A stretch of DNA of 64,000 bases from Acinetobacter calcoaceticus ANC 3811 (GCF_000399665.1 NZ_KB976986.1:2377261-2441260), one strand, 5' to 3'. Shown: positions 37,368 through 50,831, numbered from the stretch's first letter. Notes: generated by a model not told the origin, from the letters alone. Made by a program: numbers and translations.

Positions 37368-38231
37368 TTATGCCAGTTTCTTTTCTTCAATAAACTGGAC
37401 ATCGGCAATTTGTACATCCCAGAATTCATTCCATAAAGCACAATATTCAATGCATAGCTTAGTTAAGCCTTCATAATCATCTTTGGTAATTGCTTGTGCT
37501 AACGTGAACCAAAGATCATCTTGATGGTCATCATCAGCAGCTTCAGACGTCTCATCAGTAGATACACCATGCACATGGTAATACCCACCACCTTCAACAT
37601 CGATATTCACAAATTTGGTCGCTTGACGTAATGGCGGACTAAAAAGAATAACCTCTTCCTCTGCAACAGCTAGTAACGCGACTACATTGATATAACTATC
37701 ATAAGAAGATTCTAAAAATGTTCTAATCTGATCTGAAATTTTTGATGGTTTAAAATTACGACGATCAAGCTCTGTTAAACCATAATCATTAAGTAAATCT
37801 TCATACAATGGGTAATGAGCATATTCAGGATTCCCCAAATAATAATTATCTTTACCTAAACCAGGGCGAAAACCAAACTCATCAAGTATATTTAAACTTA
37901 ATAATACTCTTGGAAACATTTTAGCTCCAGAATGGAGTTTTGGTTCCAATTGTTTTGTTAGAAACTGAGCTTTTAATAGAGCATCAGTAAAGATTTGTAC
38001 AATTGCATGACGATATTCTAAATGAATATGGGTCAAACTCTTTTTATCGAGATATCCATTATTTAATACTTCAATTGCAGGATGTCTAGAAACTGGTAAT
38101 TCCGCAATTTTAGTTCTTAACTGCTTAAGAAATTGTAAATTTTCTTCCCACTGTTTTGCAGGAATGCTATTTCTCATCCCCTGCAATGCTTTTTCTCTTG
38201 GATTATTAAAGTCTTCAAATTTTTTTGACAT
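37368..38231 (-). CDS. Haem-oxygenase-like (TENA/HDO-type) iron redox enzyme
   Basis: A 287-aa all-helical protein resembling the iron-containing redox enzyme/haem-oxygenase-2 family. Candidate di-iron ligands appear in HIHLEYRH (about 72-79), VAEEEV (about 193-198) and EGGGYYHVHG (about 217-226), spaced as expected for HDO enzymes. Members of this fold oxidise amines, fatty acids or amino acids, so the reaction cannot be named. The ATG at 38231 has GAGA six bases upstream. It diverges from a TetR gene, which is the likely regulator. Confidence 0.75.
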   Translation of the reverse strand: MSKKFEDFNNPREKALQGMRNSIPAKQWEENLQFLKQLRTKIAELPVSRHPAIEVLNNGYLDKKSLTHIHLEYRHAIVQIFTDALLKAQFLTKQLEPKLHSGAKMFPRVLLSLNILDEFGFRPGLGKDNYYLGNPEYAHYPLYEDLLNDYGLTELDRRNFKPSKISDQIRTFLESSYDSYINVVALLAVAEEEVILFSPPLRQATKFVNIDVEGGGYYHVHGVSTDETSEAADDDHQDDLWFTLAQAITKDDYEGLTKLCIEYCALWNEFWDVQIADVQFIEEKKLA

Positions 38232-38558
38232 AATCATTCTCAGTAAAAAGTTTTTCTTATAGTTAAGTTATAGGCCTTATTTTTATTTAAATTTCGCATT
38301 CAATTGCTAAAATAAATTCCACAACCTGAAACTTAACAATTTGATATTATGTTTATTAACTCAACAAATCAACGAATTAATTAATAATATTTAAAAAAAG
38401 TAAATTATTGCCAATTAGAGGTGATTCTTATTATTTTTAATAACAAATCAAACTATTGAATAAATATAATTTTTTTAATATCATAAAATAAGATTTATTT
38501 AAGCTTTCATACTTTACAATAGCAAAGTTAATCAAAAATATTTATGACGGGAAAACCG
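38232..38558. other. Divergent AT-rich promoter region
   Basis: About 330 bp between the haem-oxygenase-like gene and the TetR gene with no gene inside. It is very A+T-rich. Both promoters must lie here. I do not see a single convincing palindromic operator; CTTATAGTTAAGTTATAGG near the minus-strand start contains a short direct repeat (TATAGTTAAGTTATAG), which could be part of one. Confidence 0.5.
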
Positions 38559-39131
38559 ATGTCAAAAAGAGAAACTATTATAACAACAGCCACCTCCCTC
38601 TTTAACCAGAAAAGCTATACCTCTATTGGGATTGACCGAATTATTGCTGAATCAAATGTAGCAAAAATGACTTTTTATAAATACTTTTCTTCTAAAGAAG
38701 TTTTAATTGAGGAATGTCTTCATCGGAGAAATTTAGAAGTCCAAGCTTCTTTATTTAATAAAATTAACGATATTGATGATCCATTAATTAAACTTAAAAG
38801 TATTTTTAATTGGTATATGGACTGGATCAATACTGAAGATTTCAATGGATGCTTATTTAAAAAAGCGACGATTGAAGTCATGCAACTCTATCCATCTATT
38901 AAATATCAAATTAATGAATATCGAGATTGGATTTACAAATTAGTTTTTTCAACCTTTTCAGAACTAGAAGTTGAGAATAAACAAATTCTTACAAGTCTTT
39001 TTCTTAATATTGTAGATGGACTCATTATTGATGGCACTATAAATAAATCTAAAATCAATTCAGAAAAAACATGGTCTTATATCAATAAAATCATTAATTT
39101 TGAGAAAGTTCGGGAGTGCGCGGTTATTTAA
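38559..39131 (+). CDS. TetR/AcrR family transcriptional regulator
   Basis: A 190-aa TetR protein. The N-terminal HTH covers KRETIITTATSLFNQKSYTS and IGIDRIIAESNVAKMTFYKYFSSKEVL. The ligand-binding half is helical and includes a conserved-looking FNGCLFKKATIE segment seen in YxaF/LmrA-type TetR proteins. The ATG at 38559 follows GGGAAAACCG and is preferred to the ATG at 38544, which lacks a ribosome-binding site. It probably represses itself and the divergent haem-oxygenase-like gene. Confidence 0.88.
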   Translation: MSKRETIITTATSLFNQKSYTSIGIDRIIAESNVAKMTFYKYFSSKEVLIEECLHRRNLEVQASLFNKINDIDDPLIKLKSIFNWYMDWINTEDFNGCLFKKATIEVMQLYPSIKYQINEYRDWIYKLVFSTFSELEVENKQILTSLFLNIVDGLIIDGTINKSKINSEKTWSYINKIINFEKVRECAVI

Positions 39132-39862
39132 TTCATAAATTAAATAAATTTTTACATATTAACAAAAATAAACAATAATATTGAATTTGGTGGAGCATAA
39201 AATCCAACTCCACCAAGTGAAATCTAATTTACTCTTTTTTATAACCCTATAAAATTAAATGACTTATTTTTTAAATTCATAATCTTTGTCTTTAATATTA
39301 ATTAATATTATCTAAATTAAGCTCAATCATTATATAAACTTAATAAAACTCTACAAAAAAGATTATAGAACACTAAATTTCCAATACTCTAATTCACTCA
39401 TTCATTAGATTTACTTCATAGTACAGATATACATTTTATCAAAATAAGCTTCCTTCTACCCTTTTATCTAAAGTGTTTTATTTTTATGTAAAATTATTAT
39501 GTTCTCTCTCCAAATAAAGGTAGATCAACACCTTTATCTCAAGACATTCATTGATTATTCAAAAGTAGTCTATGAATTTATTAATAAGCCAATTTCTATA
39601 GCTCACGATAACTTACCAAGCTTTGGGTCAGAGCTTTTCAATTTTGAAAGCTATAGATTACAAACCATTTAAATGAGCATATATGAGGATAATTCTTTTA
39701 AGCTGTATATTTATGCTTAAGCCGTTATTTTCAAATGAATGCATGCATATCTTCTTTGAGCTTGTCTTTTTTAGAGATTAGACTCGTGCCGATCAGTAAT
39801 CTTTTAGCATGAAAATTTTAAAACTAACAAAAATAAATTAGATGAAATTAATATAGAAAAGC
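39132..39862. other. 731-bp gene-poor stretch with a 57-aa remnant-like frame
   Basis: AT-rich DNA with no full gene. GGTGGAG/CTCCACC around 39190-39218 forms a hairpin after the TetR gene without a good T tract. At 39499-39672 a 57-codon frame starts MFSLQIKVDQHLYLKTF and ends at LQTI; its first 40 residues look like the start of a RimJ/RimL-type GNAT acetyltransferase, but the protein stops before the acetyl-CoA site. No ribosome-binding site precedes it. I read it as a gene remnant. Confidence 0.45.
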
Positions 39863-41917
39863 TTAAACAAAATGGGCACCTTGAGACTCAATGAGTTGAT
39901 CAACCTGAACAGGCATTCCCAATAAATAACCCTGAAATTGTTGACAGCCTAAACGGGTCAAAATCTCAACCTGCTGCTGAGTTTCCACCCCTTCTGCCGT
40001 TACGGTTAAGCCTAGCTTTTTAGCTAAATGAATAATACTTTCTAGAATAACTTCTTCTTTCGAACCTGGTTTTAAATCAACAATAAAGCCACGGTCAATT
40101 TTCAATTCATCTACGGGTAAATCTTTTAAATATAAGAAGCTCGAATGCCCTGTTCCAAAGTCATCAATGGCAACACGAATTCCCATGTCACGTAACCGCT
40201 CACAAGCTCGGATACTTAAATCAATATGCCGCATAGCAGTTGATTCAGTAATCTCAACAATTAAGTGATGAGGTTGAATTTGATATTTTTTTAATAATGC
40301 TTCGAGTGTACTAAATAATTTTTTATTTTCAAATTGTAGTGCCGATAGGTTCACCGCGACTGGATAAAATGGCGTATTACTGCGTTCCCATTCCTGAATT
40401 TGCTGGCAAGCTTGCTCAAGCGCCCAATACCCCATTGGAATGATCAAACCCGTTTTTTCCGCACCTTCAATGAACATATGTGGGGTAAGTATTCCTAAGG
40501 CTGGATGATTCCAGCGGATTAAGGCTTCAACTCCACAAACTTCTAGATTCGTATTAAATTTAGGTTGGTAATATAAGATGAACTGTTTTTCTTCTACGGC
40601 TTTATAAAGATCATTGATCAGTTTTGACTGACTTCTAGTTTCTTGTTGATGGGTTGAGTAACTAAAGATGGTATATGTATTTCTACCTTGTTCTTTAGAC
40701 ATGAGCATGGCGGCATCAGCATTCATGAGTAAATCCTGAACATTCTGTCCATGCTCAGGAAAGAGTGCCACCCCCAAACTTGCAGAAATATTAATTTCCT
40801 TACCAGAAATTTGATAGCTTTCCTGAATCAGTAGTAGAACCTTCTCAGCTAAAGCCACCGCTTCTTCTGCATTTGTATTTTCTGCAATAAGCAAAAATTC
40901 ATCGCCGCCGATTCTAAGCAGTTTACATTTTTCATTGAGTTGCCAATGTAAACGGTTCGCCATTTGAATCAGTAATTGATCACCCACATGATGCCCGAAC
41001 GCATCATTCACCGATTTAAAACGGTCTAAATCAATATATAAAAATGCAATTTTCTGATCTTTATATCGATGATCTGAGAGCAATACTTCAGCATAATCAA
41101 CTAAATAAAGACGGTTTGGTAGTTTAGTTAAGTTATCTTGTATAGAGAGATTAGCTAATTCTTTATTTGCCTTACGTAACTCTAAATTTTGTTGTGTGAG
41201 CCGCTGCTCTAACATCGCGACAATAAAACTTGCTACGAGTACCAGACACGTGACTAAAATAATCGTAAATAATAATAAGTCATGCTCTGCCTGATATTGG
41301 CTAATAAATTTATCAGTAATATTCGTCGCAATCAGCGCCGTATAGTGCATCCCCATAATACTTAAGGTCATCATAATCGAAAATGCGATTTTTAAAGTTA
41401 GACGATGACGTTCGGTGTCTTTTAATTTATAAGCTAATAAAAATGCCAGCCCTGAACCGCTCATCGCAATTAATATAGAAAATAATAATAAGAAAGAGGT
41501 GTAGTCTTTTTTATAGATATTAATATTCCAGCCCAACATACTAATGTAATATGAAGCTGAAATTCCGATTCCCATAATAATAGAGCTCAAAATGAGCCGG
41601 AATAAAGGGAGTGTGAAGCGTGAGGTCAACCACATGGCGATGCCCGATAGCAAAGCACTAATAGCAAATGAAACAGTAATCAAAGGAACATTAGAGTCGA
41701 CTGTTTCAAACAGATGATACGCTTGTATACCGATAATATGAACAATACTAATTGCAGACGCGAGCAATAAACCATTGATAAATAAAATTAAGGGCTCAAA
41801 TTTTTTATAGGCTTTTTTGAATATTAATTGCTCCATGGAAATCACGAGATAACAAATGAAGCCAGCTGCAATAAAAGAGCCGACGATCAATGTGCTATCG
41901 TAATCAACATGACCCAT
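39863..41917 (-). CDS. MHYT-sensor GGDEF/EAL cyclic-di-GMP protein
   Basis: A 684-aa protein: a seven-helix MHYT-type membrane sensor (about 10-235), a GGDEF domain with intact RIGGDEF (residues 337-341), and an EAL domain with EALIRW (464-469), then NLSALQFENK, EITEST and DDFGTGHSSFLYL, all key EAL residues. It could make or degrade c-di-GMP. No RxxD inhibitory site is seen before GGDEF. Of the three MHYT motifs only the third is intact (MGMHYTAL, His191). The first is VHIIGI (His60); in the second the His is replaced by Tyr123. It is transcribed alone. Confidence 0.92.
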   Translation of the reverse strand: MGHVDYDSTLIVGSFIAAGFICYLVISMEQLIFKKAYKKFEPLILFINGLLLASAISIVHIIGIQAYHLFETVDSNVPLITVSFAISALLSGIAMWLTSRFTLPLFRLILSSIIMGIGISASYYISMLGWNINIYKKDYTSFLLLFSILIAMSGSGLAFLLAYKLKDTERHRLTLKIAFSIMMTLSIMGMHYTALIATNITDKFISQYQAEHDLLLFTIILVTCLVLVASFIVAMLEQRLTQQNLELRKANKELANLSIQDNLTKLPNRLYLVDYAEVLLSDHRYKDQKIAFLYIDLDRFKSVNDAFGHHVGDQLLIQMANRLHWQLNEKCKLLRIGGDEFLLIAENTNAEEAVALAEKVLLLIQESYQISGKEINISASLGVALFPEHGQNVQDLLMNADAAMLMSKEQGRNTYTIFSYSTHQQETRSQSKLINDLYKAVEEKQFILYYQPKFNTNLEVCGVEALIRWNHPALGILTPHMFIEGAEKTGLIIPMGYWALEQACQQIQEWERSNTPFYPVAVNLSALQFENKKLFSTLEALLKKYQIQPHHLIVEITESTAMRHIDLSIRACERLRDMGIRVAIDDFGTGHSSFLYLKDLPVDELKIDRGFIVDLKPGSKEEVILESIIHLAKKLGLTVTAEGVETQQQVEILTRLGCQQFQGYLLGMPVQVDQLIESQGAHFV

Positions 41918-42252
41918 AGTGGACTTCCATGATTATTCAATACTTTTTTTTATTTTGTTCAACTCATTGCCCAAAATACAATTAAAAATTAAACACGTTA
42001 AAAAAATTTTTGTAAATTTGACGTTTTTAGTCAGTTATAAACAATAACACTATCTATCTTTTGGTCAAGTATTTTTTACTTTATAAATCAATAGAGTAAC
42101 CAAAAATTAAGCAGCCAATTATATGAAAAATATAGAATTTTCTTAATCTAATCAAGTTAGCTCAGTGGCTCTTTTCATATTCAAATAAAAACAGTATAAA
42201 AAAAGAACCCTGCTCAGTAGCAGGGTTCTTTTGAAGCTTTAGAAAAAGAAAA
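41918..42252. other. Intergenic region between ilvC and MHYT gene
   Basis: About 335 bp. It holds the ilvC terminator at 42201-42232 and, further left, the presumed promoter of the minus-strand MHYT-GGDEF-EAL gene in AT-rich DNA. No gene is visible. Confidence 0.6.
42201..42232 (-). terminator. Terminator of the ilvI-ilvN-ilvC operon
   Basis: Perfect arms AAAAGAACCCTGCT and AGCAGGGTTCTTTT with a CAGT loop, 20 bp beyond the ilvC stop codon. Confidence 0.92.
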
Positions 42253-43281
<1,029 letters not shown>

Positions 43282-43300
43282 CTAAAATACTTTTAAAAAA

Positions 43301-43792
43301 TTAAATGGCTAATACTTTTTCGCCACGGGCGATACCAGATACACCTGAACGAACGACTTCTAGAATAGTGTTTTCTGCAAGTGCATCGATAAAACCATCT
43401 AATTTTTCAGTTGTCCCTGCTATTTGAATGGTATAGGTAGTTGGTGTCACGTCTACAATTTGCGCACGGAAAATATCCGCAGTACGCTTAATTTCAGCAC
43501 GTGAAGCACCTAACGCTTTTACTTTAATCAACATCAGTTCACGCTCAATGTGTGAACCTTCTGATAAATCTACTACTTTTACAACTTCAACAAGTTTGTT
43601 GAGCTGCTTTGTAATCTGTTCAATCTTATGGTCATCACCATAAGTCGTTAACGTCAAACGTGACAATGTTGGGTCTTCGGTCGGGGCTACATTCAACGTC
43701 TCAATGTTATAGTTACGTTGACTGAATAAACCTACCAAACGAGAAAGCGCACCAGCTTCGTTTTCAACGAGTACAGAAATAATATGTCTCAT
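43301..43792 (-). CDS. ilvN: Acetolactate synthase small (regulatory) subunit
   Basis: A 163-aa regulatory subunit. An N-terminal ACT domain ([33 protein letters not shown]) senses valine, and the C-terminal ALS_ss_C domain follows. The ATG at 43792 shares a base with the stop of ilvI (TAATG), so the two subunits are translationally coupled. The longer frame upstream lies inside ilvI and is not needed. By family the protein is IlvH/IlvN type. Confidence 0.95.
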   Translation of the reverse strand: MRHIISVLVENEAGALSRLVGLFSQRNYNIETLNVAPTEDPTLSRLTLTTYGDDHKIEQITKQLNKLVEVVKVVDLSEGSHIERELMLIKVKALGASRAEIKRTADIFRAQIVDVTPTTYTIQIAGTTEKLDGFIDALAENTILEVVRSGVSGIARGEKVLAI

Positions 43793-45516
43793 TATGTACG
43801 CTCCCCTTTCCCTAACCACATATCCTTCATGGACTGACCTGCGATCAGCATTGGATAAACATGTTCTGTACGATCAACCATGACATTAATGAATACACAT
43901 TTATCATTAATCGCCATTGCTTCAGCAAGCTTCGACTCTAGTTCATCAGCATGATCAATTTGAATACCAACATGACCATAAGCTTCCATTAACTTGCCAA
44001 AGTCAGGTAACGATTCAACGTATGAGCTTGAGTGACGACCTTCATAGTTCATATCTTGCCACTGTTTAACCATACCTAAAGCACGGTTATTCAAGCACAA
44101 GATCTTCACATTCATTCCGTATTGCTTACAAGTTGAAAGCTCCTGAATACACATCTGGATTGAAGCTTCACCGGTAATACAAACGACCTGTTGATCTGGG
44201 AAAGCTAACTTGGCTGCCATTGCATAAGGTAGACCTACGCCCATGGTGCCTAATCCGCCTGAGTTAATCCATTGACGCGGACGTTTGTACTTGTAGTACA
44301 ACGCGCCAAACATTTGGTGCTGACCCACATCCGAAGTAATGATGGCATCACCATTAGTCGCTTTATATAAAGCTTCAACAACTTGCTGTGGCTTCATTGT
44401 GCCATCAGTTAGTGTTTCATACTTCAAGCCATGAACTTTACGCCATTCATTAATTTGATCCCACCATGCAGCAATTGCTTCAGGGTTAGGCTTAGACACA
44501 TTCAATTGTTTCAACTGCGTCAACATTTCCTGAAGTACAGGCTCAACCGCCCCTACAATCGGAATGTGCGCCATGATCGTTTTTGAAATGCTCGCCGGAT
44601 CAATATCAACATGAATAACTTTTGCATTCACACAGAATTTTGCAGGATTATTGGTTACTCGGTCATCAAAACGAGCACCAATTGCAAGAATGACGTCAGC
44701 ATTATGCATCGCCATGTTTGCTTCATAAGTACCGTGCATTCCCAACATGCCCACGAACTGTGGATCATCGCCAGGGAAGCCACCAAGACCCATAAGTGTG
44801 TTAGTCACTGGATAACCAAGTAAATGAGCTAGCTCAGTCAATAATGCTGATGCATTACCTTGAACAACACCACCACCCGTATAAATCACAGGGCGTTTTG
44901 CACTTAAAAGTTCATCAATCGCTTTGCGAATTTGACCAGAATGACCGCGTGAAGGAGGCTGATAAGAACGCATCTTCACTTTTTCAGGATATTCGTACGC
45001 AAATTTTTCTGCAGGATTTGTCGCATCTTTCGGAATATCGACTACAACTGGGCCAGGACGACCACTTGATGCAATATAAAATGCTTTTTTGATAATTGCA
45101 GGAATTTCGCTTGCGTGACGAACTTGGAAGCTGTGCTTCACGATAGGACGTGAAATACCGACCATATCAGTTTCTTGGAAAGCGTCTTCACCAATAAGAT
45201 GTGATGCAACCTGGCCAGACAAAATCACCATTGGGATTGAGTCCATATAAGCTGTTGCAATTGGAGTCACAGTATTAGTTGCGCCAGGTCCAGAAGTGAC
45301 CAGTACTACGCCAGTCTTACCTGTAGCACGTGAGTAAGCATCTGCCATATGACCAGCAGCTTGTTCATGACGTACGAGGTAATGATTAATTTTGTCTTGT
45401 TGAAATAGCGCGTCATAAATATGTAATACAGCGCCGCCTGGATAACCAAAAACATGTTCAACGCCTTCGTCCGCAAGAGCACGAACGAGCATTTCACCAC
45501 CAGATAAAAGTTCCAA
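43792..45516 (-). CDS. ilvI: Acetolactate synthase large (catalytic) subunit
   Basis: The 574-aa ThDP enzyme of branched-chain amino acid synthesis. It starts [19 protein letters not shown], as in E. coli IlvI, and the catalytic Glu lies in [15 protein letters not shown]. The ThDP/Mg2+ motif is in [31 protein letters not shown], with GEAS in place of the usual GDGS. The homology-supported start is a TTG at 45516, with AGGGTG about eight bases upstream. A hairpin lies 25 bp before it in the leader. It is the first gene of the operon. Confidence 0.95.
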   Translation of the reverse strand: MELLSGGEMLVRALADEGVEHVFGYPGGAVLHIYDALFQQDKINHYLVRHEQAAGHMADAYSRATGKTGVVLVTSGPGATNTVTPIATAYMDSIPMVILSGQVASHLIGEDAFQETDMVGISRPIVKHSFQVRHASEIPAIIKKAFYIASSGRPGPVVVDIPKDATNPAEKFAYEYPEKVKMRSYQPPSRGHSGQIRKAIDELLSAKRPVIYTGGGVVQGNASALLTELAHLLGYPVTNTLMGLGGFPGDDPQFVGMLGMHGTYEANMAMHNADVILAIGARFDDRVTNNPAKFCVNAKVIHVDIDPASISKTIMAHIPIVGAVEPVLQEMLTQLKQLNVSKPNPEAIAAWWDQINEWRKVHGLKYETLTDGTMKPQQVVEALYKATNGDAIITSDVGQHQMFGALYYKYKRPRQWINSGGLGTMGVGLPYAMAAKLAFPDQQVVCITGEASIQMCIQELSTCKQYGMNVKILCLNNRALGMVKQWQDMNYEGRHSSSYVESLPDFGKLMEAYGHVGIQIDHADELESKLAEAMAINDKCVFINVMVDRTEHVYPMLIAGQSMKDMWLGKGERT

Positions 45517-46020
45517 CGTGATTCACCCTAAAATCTTTATCACTATTTATGGAAGGCACAAATAGTGTTTCATTCATTGAATTGTCTGCACTGTTATAGC
45601 ACACATATTGTCTAGTTTTCGTTGCAATAGAAAAATTTCTGTTTTTCAGCCGTATAAGCTTTTTTAACATTAATAAAGCATGTCTGGATATACATACTTT
45701 AAGTAAAATCAATCTCTCGGCTAGAGAGAATGTCTATTACAAAACATGACGGTTATTCGAAGGGTGATCAAATAATCGCATATAAAACTAAAGGAGCATT
45801 TTTGTTGTTTAATTCACTAAAGTCAAGATTAAAGAAAAGGTTTTTCCATAAAAATTTTTAGCTGCTTCTTTTTTAATCTAAAATTAAATCGTAAATTTGG
45901 TAGTTCTAACCTTTATTTATTAAAAATAATTATTCTTCTTTATATAAAACCATGCATTGTAAATTGCTTATTTATGAACTTTATTTAAATATAGCCAGCT
46001 TTCTTTTGGGAATATCCGAT
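45517..46020. other. Divergent promoter region of ilv operon and DUF4124 gene
   Basis: About 500 bp. An 8-bp-arm hairpin CACTATTT/AAATAGTG sits at 45541-45567 in the ilvI leader, and TCTCT-cggct-AGAGA lies near 45713-45727. At 45802-45861 a TTG-started 19-codon frame (FNSLKSRLKKRFFHKNF core) follows AAGGAG at 45791; it is basic but too short to call. No branched-chain-rich leader peptide or T-box is visible. Confidence 0.5.
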
Positions 46021-46368
46021 ATGAATTTATCTTATTTAAAAACAAGATTATACACAGCACTTACAACAGCAATTTTAATTTACTCAAGCCAAAGTCAGGC
46101 ACAGCAATATTATAAATGGATGGATAAAAGTGGCTCCACCCATTACACGACTACTCCACCACCTAAGAGTGCAAAACATTTGAACAAAGTTTCAACTTAT
46201 GGCAGCCAGTCATCCGTAAAAAATTCGACACCCGCCCCAGAACAACAATCTCAAGATAAAACAGATAAAGTAGTGCAAGAGGCAACTAACGTCGCACAGG
46301 AAAAAAATGCACCCGCAGCTGCTATTCCACCTGCTACATCAGCCCCATCCACTCCCACACCACGATAA
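46021..46368 (+). CDS. DUF4124 domain exported protein
   Basis: A 115-aa protein. The start MNLSYLKTRLYTALTTAILIYSSQSQAQQ is a signal peptide with cleavage at QAQ, then YYKWMDKSGSTHYTTTPPP, the DUF4124 signature. The rest is a low-complexity Ser/Thr/Pro/Ala/Gln tail. The function is unknown; DUF4124 proteins are periplasmic. The frame is open 23 codons further upstream, but the ATG at 46021 opens the signal peptide and has GGGAAT nine bases before it. A clear terminator follows. Confidence 0.82.
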   Translation: MNLSYLKTRLYTALTTAILIYSSQSQAQQYYKWMDKSGSTHYTTTPPPKSAKHLNKVSTYGSQSSVKNSTPAPEQQSQDKTDKVVQEATNVAQEKNAPAAAIPPATSAPSTPTPR

Positions 46369-46376
46369 GTAAAATG

Positions 46377-46405
46377 AGAGTGATGAATATTTTCATCACT
46401 CTTCT
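46377..46405 (+). terminator. Terminator after DUF4124 gene
   Basis: Arms AGAGTGATGAA and TTCATCACTCT with a TATT loop, followed by TCTATTATTT. Confidence 0.82.
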
Positions 46406-46545
46406 ATTATTTAAAATAAAGAAGAATAAATTGAGAAATGTTATTGCTCATATTAAAAGATAAAATCCTGATCTAAAAACTGACATTTCCTGTTATTTTG
46501 CGCTATGCTGTGCAGCAATCTTTCATTTCAATTTTCGTTGTATAG

Positions 46546-49179
<2,634 letters not shown>

Positions 49180-49206
49180 TTAAAGTTATTAATGAGAGGA
49201 TCAAGC

Positions 49207-49716
49207 ATGCACTTTGCCAAACGTTTAGCCGCTGTTGTTTTAACCTTAGGCCTTAGTGCAGGCTTAGTCGGGTGTGGATTTCATTTAAAAGGAACTAACC
49301 CGACTGCGACTCCGCTTGTTTATAAAAAGTTAAGCCTTGAGTTACCAGCTAAAACTGATGATTTGGAAACGCAGTTAAAAGTGTATTTAGCTGCCAATGG
49401 TGTTCAACTCAGCAATGATAATGATGCCTATGTACTTCGTGTTTTAGAGTACACACCACGTCGTCAGCTTTTAAACGGAAAACTAACTGAAGTATTATTA
49501 CGTTTGACCGTAACCTTCCAGATTGAAGATCGTCAGGGTAATAAAATTACTGAACCACGCTCATTAACTGCATCTCGTAGTTATCAATATGACTTGGCAA
49601 CAGTCAATACTGAAAATCAGCAAGAAAGTTACTTACGACGCATTGTAATTGATGATATTGCACAGCAAATTACTCGTCAGATTTCAGCAAATCGCTTACC
49701 AAAAGCTCAGCCTTAA
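49207..49716 (+). CDS. lptE: LPS-assembly lipoprotein LptE
   Basis: A 169-aa outer-membrane lipoprotein that plugs the LptD barrel for lipooligosaccharide export. The signal peptide ends in LVGC (acylated Cys), followed by GFHLKGT, the LptE/RlpB family signature. Later YTPRRQLLNGKLTEVLLRLTVTFQIEDRQG matches the family strands. The ATG at 49207 has GAGAGGA six to seven bases upstream; an ATG at 49192 overlaps that site. The leuS-lptE-holA order is conserved in gammaproteobacteria. Confidence 0.93.
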   Translation: MHFAKRLAAVVLTLGLSAGLVGCGFHLKGTNPTATPLVYKKLSLELPAKTDDLETQLKVYLAANGVQLSNDNDAYVLRVLEYTPRRQLLNGKLTEVLLRLTVTFQIEDRQGNKITEPRSLTASRSYQYDLATVNTENQQESYLRRIVIDDIAQQITRQISANRLPKAQP

Positions 49717-49734
49717 TCGGTATTTTTGCCAGCA

Positions 49735-50724
49735 ATGAAAATTGACTATTTACAAGCCTTAAAACGTACTCCGGAAGCTCGGGGTGCGTGGATTTTGCAT
49801 GGCCAAGAGCCTTTATTAGAACAAAATTTATTAGATGCTTTTCGCAAAAGCTGGCAACAACAAGAAGTTGAAAGACAGCGCTATGATATTAGTAGCGTAA
49901 GCGACTGGAAAAATGTCTTTAATGCACTTAATAGCTTATCTTTATTTTCTCAGCAGCTTGCTATTGAAGTACACGGCAATATAAAACCTGATGCGAATGG
50001 CTTAAAACAGCTTAAAAGTTATATACAACATAATGAACATAACCTGCTGTTAATTGTGTTACCCAAGCAAGATAGTAGTAGTTTAAAGTCTGCTTTTTTC
50101 CAAGTTGTTGAAGCAAATGGGGTTGTCGTCGCCCTAACAGCAAATTATCCACAAGACCGTCAACGTATTTTAAACGTAGAAGCAGAAAAGCTTGAAATCC
50201 AGCTAGACAACGATGCTTGGCAATGGTTAATGCAACATCATGAGCACAATTTGCTTGCAGCTAAAAATAGCTTGATGCGTGTAAGAGATACATTTCCAGA
50301 CCAACAACTAATTCAAATTGAACAATTATATGCCTGCCTACAAGATCAATCACGCTATACCACTTATGATTTAAGTGATGCGTTATTAGAAGGCAACCTT
50401 GGACAATCTATTAAGATTTTTCAATATTTAATCGCAGCAGGCGAACCAGATAGTCTGATTTTATGGACTTTAAGTAAAGAAATGCGCTTGTTGATGCAAT
50501 TGTTTGAACAGCCTCATAATGCCTTGCAACTTGGCATCTGGAAAACTAAGGTTGGATTATATCAACAAGCTTTGAGAAGATTAAATCCACAACAGTTTTT
50601 AGGCTGGTCTACCCTTCTATTGCAAATTGATGCAGCAATTAAAGGAATGTCGAACGAAAATGCAGAACATTTAATGCAGCAAGCGATTGCTGAATTATGT
50701 GGGAAAACATTATTTCTACAGTGA
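49735..50724 (+). CDS. holA: DNA polymerase III subunit delta
   Basis: The delta subunit opens the beta clamp within the clamp loader. The 329-aa protein has the N-terminal RecA-like fold with WILHGQEPLLEQNLLDAFRKSW, FSQQLAIEVHGN, and the C-terminal collar domain (LIAAGEPDSLILWTLSKEMRLLMQLF). The length and motifs match HolA. The ATG at 49735 is used in preference to a TTG three codons earlier. It ends the leuS-lptE-holA operon. Confidence 0.94.
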   Translation: MKIDYLQALKRTPEARGAWILHGQEPLLEQNLLDAFRKSWQQQEVERQRYDISSVSDWKNVFNALNSLSLFSQQLAIEVHGNIKPDANGLKQLKSYIQHNEHNLLLIVLPKQDSSSLKSAFFQVVEANGVVVALTANYPQDRQRILNVEAEKLEIQLDNDAWQWLMQHHEHNLLAAKNSLMRVRDTFPDQQLIQIEQLYACLQDQSRYTTYDLSDALLEGNLGQSIKIFQYLIAAGEPDSLILWTLSKEMRLLMQLFEQPHNALQLGIWKTKVGLYQQALRRLNPQQFLGWSTLLLQIDAAIKGMSNENAEHLMQQAIAELCGKTLFLQ

Positions 50725-50831
50725 TTCGGCTGAATCATTTTTCTTCATTCCTGAAATATCATAAAAATTCACGTTTTATCCTCATTTCGCTTTTATACTA
50801 AATTAAATTTTGAACTTTTCGACCTCTCGCC

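Noticed and set aside
38401..38450. Possible Fur box in the haem-oxygenase-like/TetR gap
   Set aside because: Only a poor match to the GATAATGATAATCATTATC-type consensus; the general AT-richness explains it.
39190..39218. GGTGGAG/CTCCACC hairpin as terminator of the TetR gene
   Set aside because: The stem is clear but there is no T tract, so I kept it only as a hairpin in the intergenic note.
45494..45712. 72-codon minus-strand frame overlapping the ilvI start, possible leader peptide
   Set aside because: It is not rich in branched-chain residues, lacks a ribosome-binding site and overlaps ilvI in another frame, so it is most likely chance.
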